From the NCBI RefSeq assembly GCF_047663525.1, contig NC_092599.1:24919501-24983500 (forward strand): a stretch of DNA of 64,000 bases. The letters run 5' to 3'. Source of the DNA: Anas platyrhynchos. Taxonomy: Eukaryota > Chordata > Aves > Anseriformes > Anatidae. Below the pieces are notes generated by a model, which saw only the letters and a list, made by a program, of their open reading frames with translations, ran no database searches and was not told the origin of the DNA. The position numbers and the translations under genes were made by a program. Positions 43,886 to 56,351 of this stretch are shown here, one piece after another (the first letter of the stretch is position 1; every line of letters begins with the position of its first letter).

Positions 43886-45004
43886 GCAAGATTAATTATT
43901 TCCTGTTACTAGCTTTACGAGTTACAGTCAAGTAGTCAAGCAGTACAGTCAAGTTTATAAGTAGCTTTGCAAGTTACAGTCAACAATTTTAAATGTTTGA
44001 ACAAGTTGTTTGCAAAATTGCTGATTTTGTTTCTTTAAGACAAGAATTGTGTGAATGGTTGTAAATACTTTCTGCTTCGTTTTCTAGTACATGAAATTTA
44101 GTCTCTCAGAGCTTTTGCAGCATTAAAGACTTTAGAGTTAGTTATTTTTGAAAGTGTTAATTAAAGGAGTATTTTCTCTGTTCTTAAAGGCAGGCTGAGA
44201 CAGTGGTTCACAAGAATACAACGTTAAAGTTTTCTTCTCACTTGACTTAAATCTGACCTAAATGCTGACAAGCAAATTGCTGCCTAAACTCTTTTGACCG
44301 TTGCTCCTTCAGTGAATTGCAGTTCTGATGCTCTTGAGTATGATTAAAATCATCTGCTTCCTAGTCTCAGTAAAATCTTTCTTTCTCTTTCTCTTTTGTG
44401 CAAACTGAAGTATTCATAGAGGACTTACATGATGATCAGGATGCTTGTTGTATCCATAGAGTATGCTACTTATATTTAAATGGTGGTTATAGTTTGCCCC
44501 ATATTCTTTTCTCACAGTCGCAAGTGATATATGAGCAGTATCAGTAGTTAGAATTCTGAGTGAAGAGAAGAACAGTTGTCTGAAGGTAGATACAAGAAAA
44601 CTTGTGAAGGTTTTAGAGAGATGTTTGTGTAGTTTGTCTTCAGGAACGTCTGGATACCTTTCACAGAGCTTTTCTGTACAGTTGTAGCAGAGGGACATAA
44701 TGACAATTTCACGAAATCTTTATTCTTCCAACAATGCTAGTTACACAGTTAAAATTTAGCCTAAGTAGATTGTATGAAATAAAGCAAAGGAGTGTATTAA
44801 ATGTATTAAAATGAGGATCATGCACAGATCATTAAATATTTTCTTTCTCCTATGATCCATTTAGTTAGAATTATAAAATAGAGTGATTTTGTATGTGAAA
44901 ATCTCTTCCCAAGGCTTTCATAAACATTTGTTTAAGCACAAAATAAAGCATGTGCGTATTACTAATGTACTCGTATATTTTAGTCTATTGGTATTGTGGT
45001 TTAG
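43886..45004. other. CCDC138 intron
   Basis: 1.1 kb with no recognised gene or repeat. The frame on the minus strand at 44414-44698 has no domain and is probably chance. Confidence 0.5.
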
Positions 45005-45211
45005 AAAAACATAGACTTGAAAACTGAAATAACTGATGTTGTGGATGTGTTACAGTTACTACGGATTTCAAAAGTTTACGACCCCTTAACTATTCTTATG
45101 GACTGGATCTCAGACCAACACCTTAGCAAAATAGAAATACAAGAAGAGAGAGAGGGCAGTGAGAAACCTCAGTGTGCTAAAGAAAACTACACTCTAGAAA
45201 ATTGTATGAAG
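45005..45211 (+). CDS. CCDC138: CCDC138 exon
   Basis: 207 nt, 69 residues, with VVDVLQLLRISKVYDPLTIL and MDWISDQHLSKIEIQEE, matching the conserved region of CCDC138 that contains an NWISDQH-type motif. Acceptor tttag, donor aag|gtaaag, phase 0 at both ends. Confidence 0.85.
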
Positions 45212-46016
45212 GTAAAGGCATTTGAATTTGTTTAGGTTGAAATGTTAAGATTCTTTGTATTATTTCTGAGTGTAACAGGTCTGCCTGTTTTACACACGCT
45301 TTGAATACATGAATTAAAAGAAAACAGCAGTTAATCCATCAGTATTAATTCCAACAGTGAGATGTAATAGATAATTTTTCATACAGATATTTATACAGAT
45401 CATTTTTAAGGAAATGTGTAGTGTGCAGTCTGACCTTGAGATTCCACCTGTCTTTCTATTTTAAGTCACCTTTCTCAGCTGATAATTTATCTCGTGTTTT
45501 ATCTGTAATACTGTATGTAATTCCTTTTTCCTAAGGAGATACACACGTCTAATTTAAAGTATTTTAGTGCTGATACTAGGTATTAAAAGTTCAAGTTATG
45601 TCTTATAAAAGATGATACCGTGCTATACTTGTAACGCTTTTTTGGGATACCGAGGCTTGGAAATCAGTGAAGCGTTCAGGAAATCTGCTTTTTCTGCTTT
45701 TTCTGTTTGTTTGTTTGTTTGTTTAATTATTATTCTATCTAAAATTTGTAGCCCTTGGTATTAGACTTCAGAGCTTGAGCTCACACAATGTCTTTCCACT
45801 TTTTGTGTAAACCTGTGTAAAATGTAAATTCAGTATATAATTCTGTTACCTGTACCAGATCTGCCCAGTGAGTATTTGTACATGTAGTCTGTTAAACTCC
45901 GGGAATACGTTGATTTTAGTTTGGTTTAGTTTTGCTTAGTTTGCTTTTTACTTGTGGTTAGCTTGTACTGTAAGTTCGTATACTGCACGTAACTTTGCCA
46001 TTCTGTATTTTTACAG
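45212..46016. other. CCDC138 intron
   Basis: 800 bp including a short (tttg)n microsatellite near 45705-45724. No genes were recognised. Confidence 0.55.
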
Positions 46017-46133
46017 CTTTTGCCTATGGTCACTGGACAGCTCCAGTGGATGCCATTTGTGGATCCTAAACTACATATGTCTGTGATTCAATTTATCTAC
46101 TGGTCTCTAAGGCAGATAGACACTGGTAGTCAG
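46017..46133 (+). CDS. CCDC138: CCDC138 exon
   Basis: 117 nt, LLPMVTGQLQWMPFVDPKLH and then FIYWSLRQIDTGSQ, one of the most conserved stretches of CCDC138. Acceptor tttacag, donor cag|gtaaat, phase 0. Confidence 0.9.
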
Positions 46134-47067
46134 GTAAATTCCCAAGAGATATTTTGTATTATAAATGAGTATGAAAAGTAGATATTTTCAGGGAGTATAT
46201 ATAAAAGAAACTTTGCTGTCTTTGCAAAGCATAAATGCCTACCACAGATACATAGCAAATGAAAAACTAATTCTCACCAAATTAACTTTCTCACATTCGT
46301 TGTAATATTTTGCACCGTGTCTGTAAACATATTTTTGCACACATATGTGATCTTTGTTGCAGTAGTGTGTAGCATCTCAGAAATGGTATTTTCCATATGT
46401 GCTTACAAAACGTGTGAACTAGGAAAAGAAATATATTTTTGTTCGCTTTATGCATGAGATTTGTTGAAATTGATGGCAACGTGTGGCAAAGTAGCAAAGG
46501 TATTTTGATTTCTTTGTTCTCTACTCAGTGTCTAACTGAATAGAACTAAGCTGGTGGTTCCAGTGCTAATGAGAACGTATTTTAAATGAGCATGCTATTA
46601 AGTTTGATTCTGAAGTAATATTTCTGCACCGGTTTTTGAAAAGTCCAATACATCTTACCTGTACAGTATTCTTAAGGGTCATGTTTAGACCTTAGTTCTG
46701 TAAACGCTTTTGTAGGACCTAGCTTCAGGCATCTTCACAAAAGAGGGTAGTGTAGTAGGCAGCACTGATTAAAGCTGAGTCTGAACTGACTTTATTCTGG
46801 AACCAGAGGCAAATTAAATAATGTCAGCATATCAGGGGCCCTGACTACCTTGTTTCTTTGTGAAGTGTGTGTTGACTAGGCCCTGTGCTAATGTTGTTCA
46901 ACTGCTTGTGGAACGCAAAGTAGTATCCCATGTACAGACTATATTGCAATACACGGTCACGACATCTGCTATTTAATATTTAATCCTTAGGGGAACATAC
47001 GTACTTAGCAGACAGGATTTTCATGTATTTTAATGTTTACGCTAAATGTGCACGTTGTTTGAAACAG
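46134..47067. other. CCDC138 intron
   Basis: 930 bp, no recognised elements. Confidence 0.5.
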
Positions 47068-47260
47068 GATGCAAGCATGACAGCAACAATGGAGAGACTT
47101 GCAGAAGTTATCCTCAAAGGCGCAGTACAAAAGGGAAGCATGCAAAAATGGACTAAAAAGTCTACACGGAGTAAACCAAAAGCTGCACATTTCTTTAAAA
47201 GCTCCTCTATGCCTTTGAGGTTTCTGTCAACTTTGGTTGTGCTTAGAACAGCAAAACGAA
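47068..47260 (+). CDS. CCDC138: CCDC138 exon
   Basis: 193 nt, DASMTATMERLAEVILKGAV followed by KAAHFFKSSSMPLRFLSTLV, matching CCDC138 (FFKSS..PLRFLSTL). Acceptor gaaacag, donor cgaa|gtaagt; one base of the next codon remains. Confidence 0.9.
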
Positions 47261-49246
47261 GTAAGTTCTGGTTTTTATTATGTCTTTTTTAAATTATCTT
47301 TTTCTTTTTCTTTTTTTTTTTTTTTTAAATCTTATTTTCAGGTATGTGCCCAGACAAAAAAACAAATGTACAAAATGCAGCAGTTCAATGATACTGTAGC
47401 ATCTGTAATGCTTTAGTAGTAAAGGATGTTTTATTTGAATTTTACCACCTGATGAAGCATAATATAGGGAAGCAAGTATGAACCTTGCTATTATTCATGT
47501 CATAATTTGTGTGGTCATTTTAATATGCTTTATTTATGTCAGTGAGATCAACGTATTTTGTGACAAAGGGGAAAAGAGATGTTGGTAATTCTCTCAAGCA
47601 ATCACCGTAGCAGTGATTTGTTTGTCAAGATCTGCACTGCATATAATGGTACAGCTAATTGCTCCTCAGTAAACTGAAATCAGTAGCAAATTCAGAACAG
47701 TTCTAGAATTTCATTGCTTTGTCAAAGTTTAATGTAAAGCTCATACTCTATCTAGCTCTTACCTCTCTGCTGTCTCCCCTTTTCTCCTACCAAGTCTGTC
47801 ACTGCAAGTGGCTACCCATAAACATTATCAGCATTGAAGAATGCTACCATATGCTGATGCAGTATAGTAATGTATTTTGTTAACAGGCAAAAGCAAACGA
47901 GGTCGTACTTGTCTGGAGATATCGCAGTTCTTAGTGACTTTTGCTTCAGTTCATGAGAGTTACTCCACTTGTGCAATTTCCAGGATGCCGTAGTATCTCT
48001 TCTCAGCAGCAGTTTCTTTAAAAACAAACAGGGCCTGAAAAGACAAAAAACGTTTTCTTTGAAGTGATGACAAAAATACTGACCTGTGCAGTATTTATAC
48101 TGGTAGTACTTAGAATAAGTAGGATTTAAACATTCTGGAAGACCACCCTGTCACCATTAATAAACAAATACAGTATTTCAGCTGTTGGAGGGAAGAATCA
48201 GTGTATTTTCAATTTCAGTATCATATAGTTTCAGTCAGAATATTTTGGTGAAGCATGATTACCCTGAAATTGAAACTCACATTTCTAGAAATGTTTGATG
48301 AAAATGATGCAAATGAATTACAATACAAAAAAAGTACTTATTGCAGAGATTAACTATAAGCAGATGAAAGCTGTTGATCAGAATGAATCAGTTTAGCTTC
48401 TCATGGTCGGTTTTTACTGCGAGCCTATAGAACATGGAAAAAAATTACCTGTTAAATTTATGTTGAAACTTACCGTGTATGAATTTTCATCACTGACCAC
48501 ATGTCTAATGATCTAGCGATGACAAAGCAGCACATTCAGTTTAAACATATATATCCTGTTCCCTTCAAGATGCTAATATCCAGCAGATGGCACTGTAATT
48601 AAACTTTTGCTATATGATAAATTTTTCCCTTACTCTTAATTTTCTGTGCTCCAGATGATCAATGCTATTCCAAGATATTGAGGAAGATTTGACATCATGA
48701 AATTAAGAAAACTGAATTGATTCACTTAATCTAAATTCTCTGAATAATTTAGTGTTCTCCAAAATGGATGCATATATAACGTGGATGCATATATAACTTA
48801 AACTACAGCTTTTTATGGAAAGGAATGTGAATAGTTGCTGTCATGGCAGTAATTGCAGTTATTCAGATGAATGAGCCTTTTACTCCTTTATTAGAGGCTT
48901 CCCAGATGTTGAAACCAATATAGTCCCAAACTATGCAGCTTGTGATTTCTTTTCTCTCTTAAGGAAGCGATTAGAAAGGTGTTATATTTGCAAATATATT
49001 TTGCTCAATTTGTGAGTTGTAACTTGTCTTTTTTTCCACTCACAACAATTTTTGTAAGGAATAAAAATAGGCAGAAGATGCATTTAAACAAATAAGTAAA
49101 TTAATATTTTCAGCCATTTAATTTTTTTTTTTTAATTAGTATATATCTGCAACAGTAACTCTTAGGATAAATATTCATGTATTTGTGATCATCTAATGGA
49201 ACTGTGATTACATAATTTTTATTCCCTGTTTTCTGTTATCTTTCAG
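47261..49246. other. CCDC138 intron
   Basis: 2.0 kb AT-rich intron. It contains a T-rich run near 47300-47330 and a short tandem duplication atggatgcatatataac at 48762-48798. No genes were recognised. Confidence 0.5.
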
Positions 49247-49429
49247 TGAATTACCTGACTCAGGCATTTCGTTCCCTTTGCGTGGACTTGAAGACAGATG
49301 AAGGAAAGATCTTATTTTTGCAATACCGATGTGTGCCTATCATACTAAGCCACTTAACTATATCCAAAAAATGTCTCCTTTTTATTGCACTTAATGCATT
49401 AGTTGAGATGGCCATGAACAACGATAAAA
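49247..49429 (+). CDS. CCDC138: CCDC138 exon
   Basis: 183 nt, NYLTQAFRSLCVDLKTDEGK then ILFLQYRCVPIILSHLTISK, matching CCDC138 (LAQAF.SLC.DLKTDEGK.LFL). Acceptor tttcag, donor aaa|gtgagt. Helical, probably an ARM/HEAT-like C-terminal domain. Confidence 0.9.
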
Positions 49430-52400
49430 GTGAGTAATTGAAAAAAATACATACAAAGTTATGATGAAAGTAGGTGAGGTAAGCATAAATACCAAATCAA
49501 AAATAACGTGCTGCTTCTCTATAAATAACCTGATCTAGCATTAGCATTCATTTGTGTCATTTAAATTCATTAGAGATATAAAGTATGTTTCTGAATTGTC
49601 CGTCTCTTCTCACTGTCAGCATCCAAGCTTTACATCTTGTCCTGGTTGCTTTCTTAGTGGTGTGATTTTTTTTTGATGTTTAGTTTAGCTTTTCTGTTTA
49701 TTCCACTGGTTTACCTTGCTGATGTTTTGCCAATGAGTAATTTTCTTTTGAAGTAAGGCTGTGCCAGGGCAGCCATTTCATGAAATCCTGTTAGCAGGTG
49801 GAGATAAAATAAATAAATAAATAAATAAATAAACTTTTATCTTTTTTTACCCCCCTAATGTGAACAGCTCACCCCTAGCCATTTTTCACTTTAAAGTAAT
49901 TGGAAATGGCACATCTGTAAGGGATGGTTATGTTTCAATGAGTTGTACTGTGGTGTGGTCCTATAAAAGGGTTAATAGTCTCCTTCACAGTGGTTTTCCA
50001 GGTGACACAGGCAAAGAATCAGTTGATAACAATCTGGATGAACACACAAGTAGTGAGCCATTCCAGTGTCATGTGGAACAATCCTTGTTAATTTTCTTAA
50101 AATAAAAAGTATTCATTGTTTTTTGGAACAGAAAAGGGAAGGAGAAGGGACTGCTGCTATTTGTGAAATGTATATTGTTGGCTTGGGGTATTTTGTTACC
50201 ATGTACTATAGGGGCAAAAACAGAAAGCGTGTTTGACTTGGGATGGAACAACGTTGAGTTAGAAGGCATTTTGTAGTGAGATAAGTGGCAGAAAGATTTA
50301 CCTGATGTTGTTTTCATCCTTTCAGACCGTGTGGTTAGTTTATCTATTTATTTTTTTTACACTAAAGTATTTCTAATCATCATAATTTTGATCGGTATAG
50401 TAACTGGGAAAGAAAAACCTAAGCAGGGTTGATGGTATCTGACATTACTTTGAAGAAAAATTCCACTAACAGTACATGTTCTGTTATCTAGTAGTAGTCA
50501 TTTCGATCTGCTGGATGCCTAGATTTGGAAGAATAATGGAGATAAATTGTGACAAGTTCACATTTTGCCATGTTGCTTGTAACCTTGTTGCATGTCAAAT
50601 GTAACCGTTCAGGTATTGGTACCATCTGTTTCCTATCTATACGTAGTATCTTAATGACAAATTAGAATTAATAGTCTTATTGCTGTTCATCTTTACTGGC
50701 ACGCAGCTTTTCATGTACCCCATCCCTGTTTGGTTCAGGTGTTTCACATCCAGAATCCTGTCAGTCTGTCTTGTTATAAAGGTAGTTCCTGGCCTCCAAG
50801 GTGTAGGTTTTTGTTCTGGTCTTTTCTGATCTTTGTAAACTTCTGTTCAGTCCAACTTACTTCTGTGACATAAGGAATCCTGTTCTGTTTTTAACCTTTT
50901 TTATTGCTTTTTTTTGTGTGTGTATGTTTGTGATGGTCATTTAAGAATGAGGGTGGCCTCCCGTACATCCTGTGTCATAGCTGCGTGAAGGTCTTGCACA
51001 TCTAGGAAGCTGAAGAACAATTGATACCATCCTGAGGTCAACATGTACTGGGTGATGGGCTGGACCTGTCCTTGGGCTCTCTTAACTCGGGGTCACCCAC
51101 GAAGGCATCCACACTCGAGGGGCCTTGCACTGACTGTTACCTCGCCTGCCCTCCGTTGTGCTATAACCACTGGCTCTTAGCAGGCCCAGCTGTTGACGAC
51201 GAGAATCAGTTAAACTCAGCAAATGGTTCCAATCTTGCCAGTGACTGTGTAAGAGACAGCAGCTCATCAGCAAGCTGTTCAGTGTAGTTACTGGTTCTTT
51301 TTCTGTGGTCCTTATGTAACTTTTCCACGAGCTAACTCTCCATCACTCTGTTGGGTTGGTCCGGTCTCCTGGCAGATCCACATGCAATTAGAAACGAGGC
51401 AAAACCGTAATGGTTAATTTGTTAAAACATGAACTTCAAGCTGGTGTTCCTGACAGTCTTCATTTTCTGAGGTGACAGAGCTTTAGCTATAAAACAGAAA
51501 TTTCTGAATGACAATAGCTGGTGAGACTTGATGCTGTGAGTGACTGATCACTTTGAGGGTAAATTTCAGATGAGTTCTGTCAACAGTGATAAATTGCTCA
51601 TTGTTCATTACAGTCTACCAATGAAGTTAAGTTAATGTAACTACCAAATGCTGCAATTTTTTATGGCTCCTATGGGAGGCTTTTGCAGATTATTTAAAAT
51701 TGTGTCAAATCCTGACCGGATAGATTCCAAGTTAGTTTTTCTACAGTAGTTAATAAAAACAAAATCTGTGCAGAGATGATGCAGAAAAATATGTAAAAAT
51801 ACACAGTTTTTATTCTTCTAGTTCATCAGATAGACAGGCATTTAAATTATATGCTTATTTTGTACATTTGTGATGATTTAAAATCTATTCTGCAAAAGCT
51901 TATTTGAAATGAATATATAAAATGAATAGATAAACAATGTAGGAAAAATCTCTTTAAATGCATGTCTTTATCAGTTTGCTTTCATGTGATTGAACTTTGT
52001 GAAACTTGAGGTATTATTTCCACTTTGGCTCTTCTGCTTTATGGTAAAATTCCCTCAGCGTATTTTTTATATTGTTTTATAAACCTCACAGTTAAAACAT
52101 TTTACAGTGTATCTGTATGTATATGTGTGTGTATATATATTAATAAAGTTTTTTTATGATACCTTAAGACCGGTATTTTTAATAATAAAATAATACAGTA
52201 TTATTGAGACCAGTAAGAACAAGCCAGCAAAGAAATGCCCAAGTAAGCAGAATATGGTATTTGTTTACACCTACAAAAAGGAATTTAAGGCATTTTTAGA
52301 TATTTAAGGATATTTATAGGAATAAATTGTAGGACCTCCTTCTTCTACAGTAAAAGTAGAATAATATTACAATAACTATTAATTTAATGGCATATTCGAA

Positions 52401-53248
52401 GTAACTATATCCTGGGGCATACCAAGTGTGTTTATACGCTAAGGGCAGAGTGCAGTGAATAGTGACTTGTTTTGTTGGATTCCTAACAAATGTGTTCAGT
52501 TCTGTGACCTATTAAATCGGTACTTATGTTCTTTATGGTGTTGCTCTAAATCAGTCTGTACTATTAGAATCAAGAGTGAAATAACACAAGGGAACAGATT
52601 TTACTTTATTCTGAATTGACTAAGTTTTGGGGAGCAGGATAAATAGAAAAGATTATACTATATGGCCATGTTTAAAAATTATCCAGCATTTTACAGGAAT
52701 TGTTTTGATATTCAGGTGTTCTTATCCAACTCTGACCTCTCAATTACGATTCTGCCTGTCTTGAAACGGTACGGTGACAGTTTTGATAATGAAAAGCTGT
52801 CTAGTCATCAGTGTCTACATGTACTATTTCCGTACGTCATTTTGCAGCAGCTTAAAATATTTCCTTGTCAGTTTTTTTAGCATAGCTTAGTGTTCTCCTC
52901 ATGTCATCATAAGAAAAGGAGCATTGAATAAACATGTTGAAGATGGGATTTTTTTATCTGAGTTTAAAATTGCTCAGTGTCCTGTTTTCCTTTGTTCTCA
53001 AGGGAATAGGCCTTGTTTTAATACCACAAGTGCTGGTAATATCAGAATTCTTAGGAACTTGGGTGAGTTTTGTTTGCGGTTTTACCTGATTTTTGCATCA
53101 CATGCCTAGAATATACCCAGTTAGTACATTGTTCTCATGGTTGCACAGCATGAGGCGCATATAAAACCCTCAAAAGCTATAAATCAATGATTTAGTTTTC
53201 CATGAGCCAAGTGCTGTGATTAAACTTTTTAACTATTTTCTTTTACAG
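49430..53248. other. CCDC138 intron, 3.8 kb
   Basis: AT-rich. Contains a (aaat)n microsatellite at 49806-49832 and a somewhat GC-richer patch at about 50940-51380, whose short frames show no domain. Also contains a (ta/tg)n-like stretch near 52110-52142. No genes were recognised. Confidence 0.5.
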
Positions 53249-53387
53249 TTTACTTAAAGATTTTCCTGGAAGACTGCAGTAATGAACGCTTTTTCCATAC
53301 TTTGGCTGCATTGCTTCAGAATCGCGAGCTAGACATTTCGATTTTGGAAAGGATTTGTTTTATATTACAGAAACTCTCCGAAATAAA
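53249..53387 (+). CDS. CCDC138: CCDC138 exon (penultimate in this copy)
   Basis: 139 nt, YLKIFLEDCSNERFFHTLAA then LLQNRELDISILERICFILQ and KLSEIK, aligned with the C-terminal helical part of CCDC138 (FLE.CSN..FF). Acceptor tttacag, donor aaa|gtaatc with two bases left over. Confidence 0.87.
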
Positions 53388-54106
53388 GTAATCCTTTACT
53401 ACCGTTTTTCTGTTAATTGCCATTAGATCACTGAACTTGGGGACCTTTCTCTTTTTTTAAAAGCTCATCTCTGTTTTGACGTTCATTTGCTCCAATACAA
53501 ATAATGCTGGACTTTCATTGTTAGCAATTATGTTTAAAATGTTTGTCACAGATATGTAAGATGAATCTCTCAATTTGCCTATATATCTGTGTAGTTCAGA
53601 ATATGAACTAAAAAATAACTAGCCTAAAGAACATATATTCCTCATTTATTTAGATGACGAGAATGCTTAGAAGAAAACCCTTCTTTTCTTCCCCCTGACC
53701 TTCGGTTTTACTGAGTTACTTGGTAAAAATGTCCTCTGAAAATTGTTTTGTATGTGACTTAAATTTCAGTTTTGTCAATTTTCATCTCTATCAAAACAAA
53801 CAAACAAAACAAACAAACAAAACAAACAAAACAAACAAAAAAACAACACACGATTTAAAGTCTTGAGCCATTTAAGACTTTGGGGGAATGTTAACCTTTA
53901 CAGAATAGGTTTCTGTTGCTTACTGGTTACTAATTTATTATAACAAAGAGCTTCAACATGTCAGTGGTAGAATGCTGCTGAGTTCCGTTGATGTGCATTA
54001 TTTAATGGGATTGTTTCATTTATAAAAGCAGGTATTTACACTAAACTGTTGCTTACATTAGAGTTAGTTATTTACAAAACTGAGGGTTTTGTTTGATTTT
54101 TCTTAG
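53388..54106. other. CCDC138 intron
   Basis: 720 bp with a (caaa)n microsatellite at about 53795-53840. It ends in a T-rich tract and cttag acceptor. Confidence 0.5.
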
Positions 54107-54125
54107 GAACAAAATTGAACTCTGG
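54107..54125 (+). pseudogene. CCDC138: Start of CCDC138 last exon, truncated
   Basis: After cttag the phase-matching sequence reads KNKIELWG (first codon completed by the previous exon), similar to the NKKLFEL segment beginning the last CCDC138 exon. It is then replaced by a run of A (54127-54145). The remaining roughly 50 residues of CCDC138 are not found before the ERV at 54498. Confidence 0.45.
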
Positions 54126-54497
54126 GGGAAAAAAAAAAAAAAAAAACAACAAAAAACTTCCTGTAAAATACTCTTATTTCCGATGAATAATATGATTTAA
54201 ATTAACTAAAGGTGTACTCAGAAATCCAGATTTTTTAATTTGTTTAATTAAAAGACAACCTCACAGGTGGTGCCATAAATCTTAAGAAATGAACCTTGAA
54301 ATATTCTTTAATTTTTTTATCCTTGGTTTTGTAGTAGTTCATTACTGTATTTGCCTCGATGTTATTGTGGATTTTCTGTACACGTCCTGTTTCTGAAATC
54401 TTGGTTCTCACTGGGGAAATCTTTTTACAGGTTTTCCTTGATCTTCCACTGTACTACATGTAAATACCATTTAGTCAAGAGAAAGCATAGTTCTTGA
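54126..54497. other. A-rich tract and anonymous sequence
   Basis: Begins with a 19-20 base A run and an (aac)-type stretch, then AT-rich sequence up to the third ERV. Nothing was recognised. Confidence 0.45.
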
Positions 54498-54709
54498 TGT
54501 GAGGAATGTTTTAACAATTCCAATTCGTGTCCATAAATTCGTGTCCATAAAGAACAATTCTGTTTGAATCCTGTCTGCCTGGGCCCTGCACTGGCAATTT
54601 AGTTCTTGAACCACAGATGCAGTGTGTCCCAGTCTCCCCCTCATTCCAGTCAATTTATCACGTCTTCAGAAAACACTCCTTAAATTTATGAACCTGTTTG
54701 CTTTTGTTT
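54498..54709 (+). repeat. Truncated 5' LTR of the third ERV
   Basis: 212 bp beginning tgtgaggaatg, matching 57061-57270 with a few substitutions and small indels. Both copies contain the short tandem aattcgtgtccata. The match ends in a T-rich stretch (gcttttgtttttg) and VLDLR sequence follows within 20 bp. Confidence 0.88.
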
Positions 54710-54727
54710 TTGTTTGCTTTTTTTGGT

Positions 54728-55551
54728 CAGTGTGTGCTAAACAGATGGCAGTGTGATGGGGATCCGGATTGTGAAGATGGGTCTGACAAAAGTGCTGAGC
54801 TGTGTCATATGAGAACAGTGTCATGGAAATGTGATGGTGAAAGAGACTGTGACAGTGGAGAGGATGAAGAGAATTGTGGCAATGTGACTTGTAGTGCAGC
54901 AGAGTTCACATGCAGTAGTGGACAATGTATTTCCAAAAGCAATGCAGACAAAAAAATTTTGTCTGCAATGGTCAAGGTGACTGCTCCGACCCCTCGGATG
55001 AATCTTTGGAGCAGTGTGGCCGCCAGCCTGCACCTCCGGTGAAGTGTTCTGTGAGTGAGGTGCAGTGCGGCTCAGGTGAATGTATCCACAAGAAGTGGTG
55101 ATGTGACAGAGATCCTGATTGCAAGGATGGAAGTGATGAAATTAACTGCCCTTCTTGGACCTGTGGACCAGACCAGTTCAGATGTGAAGATGGGAACTGT
55201 GTCCATGGGAGTAGGCAGTGCAATGGTGTGAGAGACTGTCTGGATGGCACTGATGAAGCAAACTGTAACAATGTTATTCAATGCTCTGGACCTGGCAAAT
55301 TCAAGTGCAGAAGTGGAGAATGCATAGATATCAATAAAGTGTGTAACCAGCAGAGAGACTGCAAGGACTGGGGTGATGAGCCCCTGAAGGAATGCAACAA
55401 AAATGAATGTGACTGTCCAGCTGGGAAACTGTGGAGATAGTGATGAATGCCAAAACCCTGGTATCTGTAGTCAAATCTGTATCAACCTGAAAGGCTATCA
55501 GATGAATCCTGCTACAGGAACCTGGAAAGGGCCATACGGCAAAGCAAATTA
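54728..55551 (+). pseudogene. VLDLR: Intronless VLDLR fragment (LDL-receptor class A repeats), broken
   Basis: Reads through several class A repeats without introns: [15 protein letters not shown], then [59 protein letters not shown] and an EGF-like [18 protein letters not shown]. These match the ligand-binding domain of VLDLR (not LRP8, which lacks the [15 protein letters not shown] string). In VLDLR the class A repeats lie on several exons, so this is a copy of spliced mRNA. Damage includes a frameshift in an A-run near 54951, a TGA at about 55100, several in-frame deletions of part-repeats, and a stop at 55438-55440. It starts mid-repeat and ends shortly after the first EGF-like module, so no receptor could be made. 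Confidence 0.88.
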
Positions 55552-56100
55552 GATAACTGTTATTTAACTTGTCAGAAGATAAAAAAGAAAGTGTTTCAAC
55601 AAGCAGCCACGGGAGGGAAGAATCACTGAACCCTCGGTGTGAGGGACTGTACCTTGTTTTACTGACTACTGAAACAGCTGTGAGAACCGCAGAAAGGGAC
55701 CCATGCATCCAGAATAAAAGGACCAGTAACTACTGAAACTTGGAGGGTTGAGTCTGCTCCTGGGAAACTGAAACTCAAGCTAAGGAAGAACTAATATTCT
55801 GGCAACGAGGCTCTGCATGAATTAAGGATGCCAAATAAAGGGGACAAGCCTGAAGGGAGGAAAGGGAGAAGGCAAGACCAGGGCAGGACCCTCCACTGTG
55901 GTGTGTATGGTCTACCGAGGGAGGCAACCCCTATGGGTATTGACTGCCGAGTGAGAGGGCCTCGACTGGACTTCTCCCACACTAAGGTTAGGTTGTCCTG
56001 AGAAAATAACATAAGAACCTTTATTTTAACCTATATAAATTTGTGATTCGTTTTCCAGGAGCTGGATCACCCTGACAGGCCGAACGGTAACACAAGCCTG
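55552..56100. other. Anonymous sequence between VLDLR and env fragments
   Basis: 550 bp, probably internal ERV sequence: it contains an aataaa at about 55712 and a tattctggcaacgagg string near 55795, but I cannot assign either to a known retroviral feature. It ends near a pyrimidine-AG (cgttttccag, about 56050-56059) that could be a splice acceptor upstream of env. Confidence 0.35.
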
Positions 56101-56351
56101 AATCAACCCTGAAGGTGTTTGCCTATTATGATCCAGATACGTGGGCAGAAGACAGATCCTGGGACTATAGGACCCCAGTATATATACTTAATAGAATAAT
56201 TAGGTTATTAGCTGTAATAGAAATAGTTATAAATGATGAGAACTGCTTTGTATCAAAATTGCCTAGCTTTGGATTATTTACTAGCACAAGAAGGAGAAGT
56301 CTGTGGAAAATTTAGCTTTAGTAATTGCTGTTTAAAGATTGATAAAAAGGG
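56101..56351 (+). pseudogene. env: Env transmembrane-subunit fragment, 5' part
   Basis: Contains [16 protein letters not shown], a heptad-repeat-like stretch, then a frame change and [15 protein letters not shown] followed by [10 protein letters not shown], the disulfide region of a retroviral TM subunit (here C-X7-C-C). The surface subunit is absent. Coding sequence is then cut by an LTR at about 56352. Confidence 0.75.

Noticed and set aside
54728-55551. LRP8 or LDLR as the source of the class A repeats
   Set aside because: The [15 protein letters not shown] and [15 protein letters not shown] strings fit VLDLR specifically.
55795-55815. tctggcaacgaggctctgc as a primer binding site of the third ERV
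   Set aside because: It is not next to an LTR end and I cannot match it to a tRNA 3' end.
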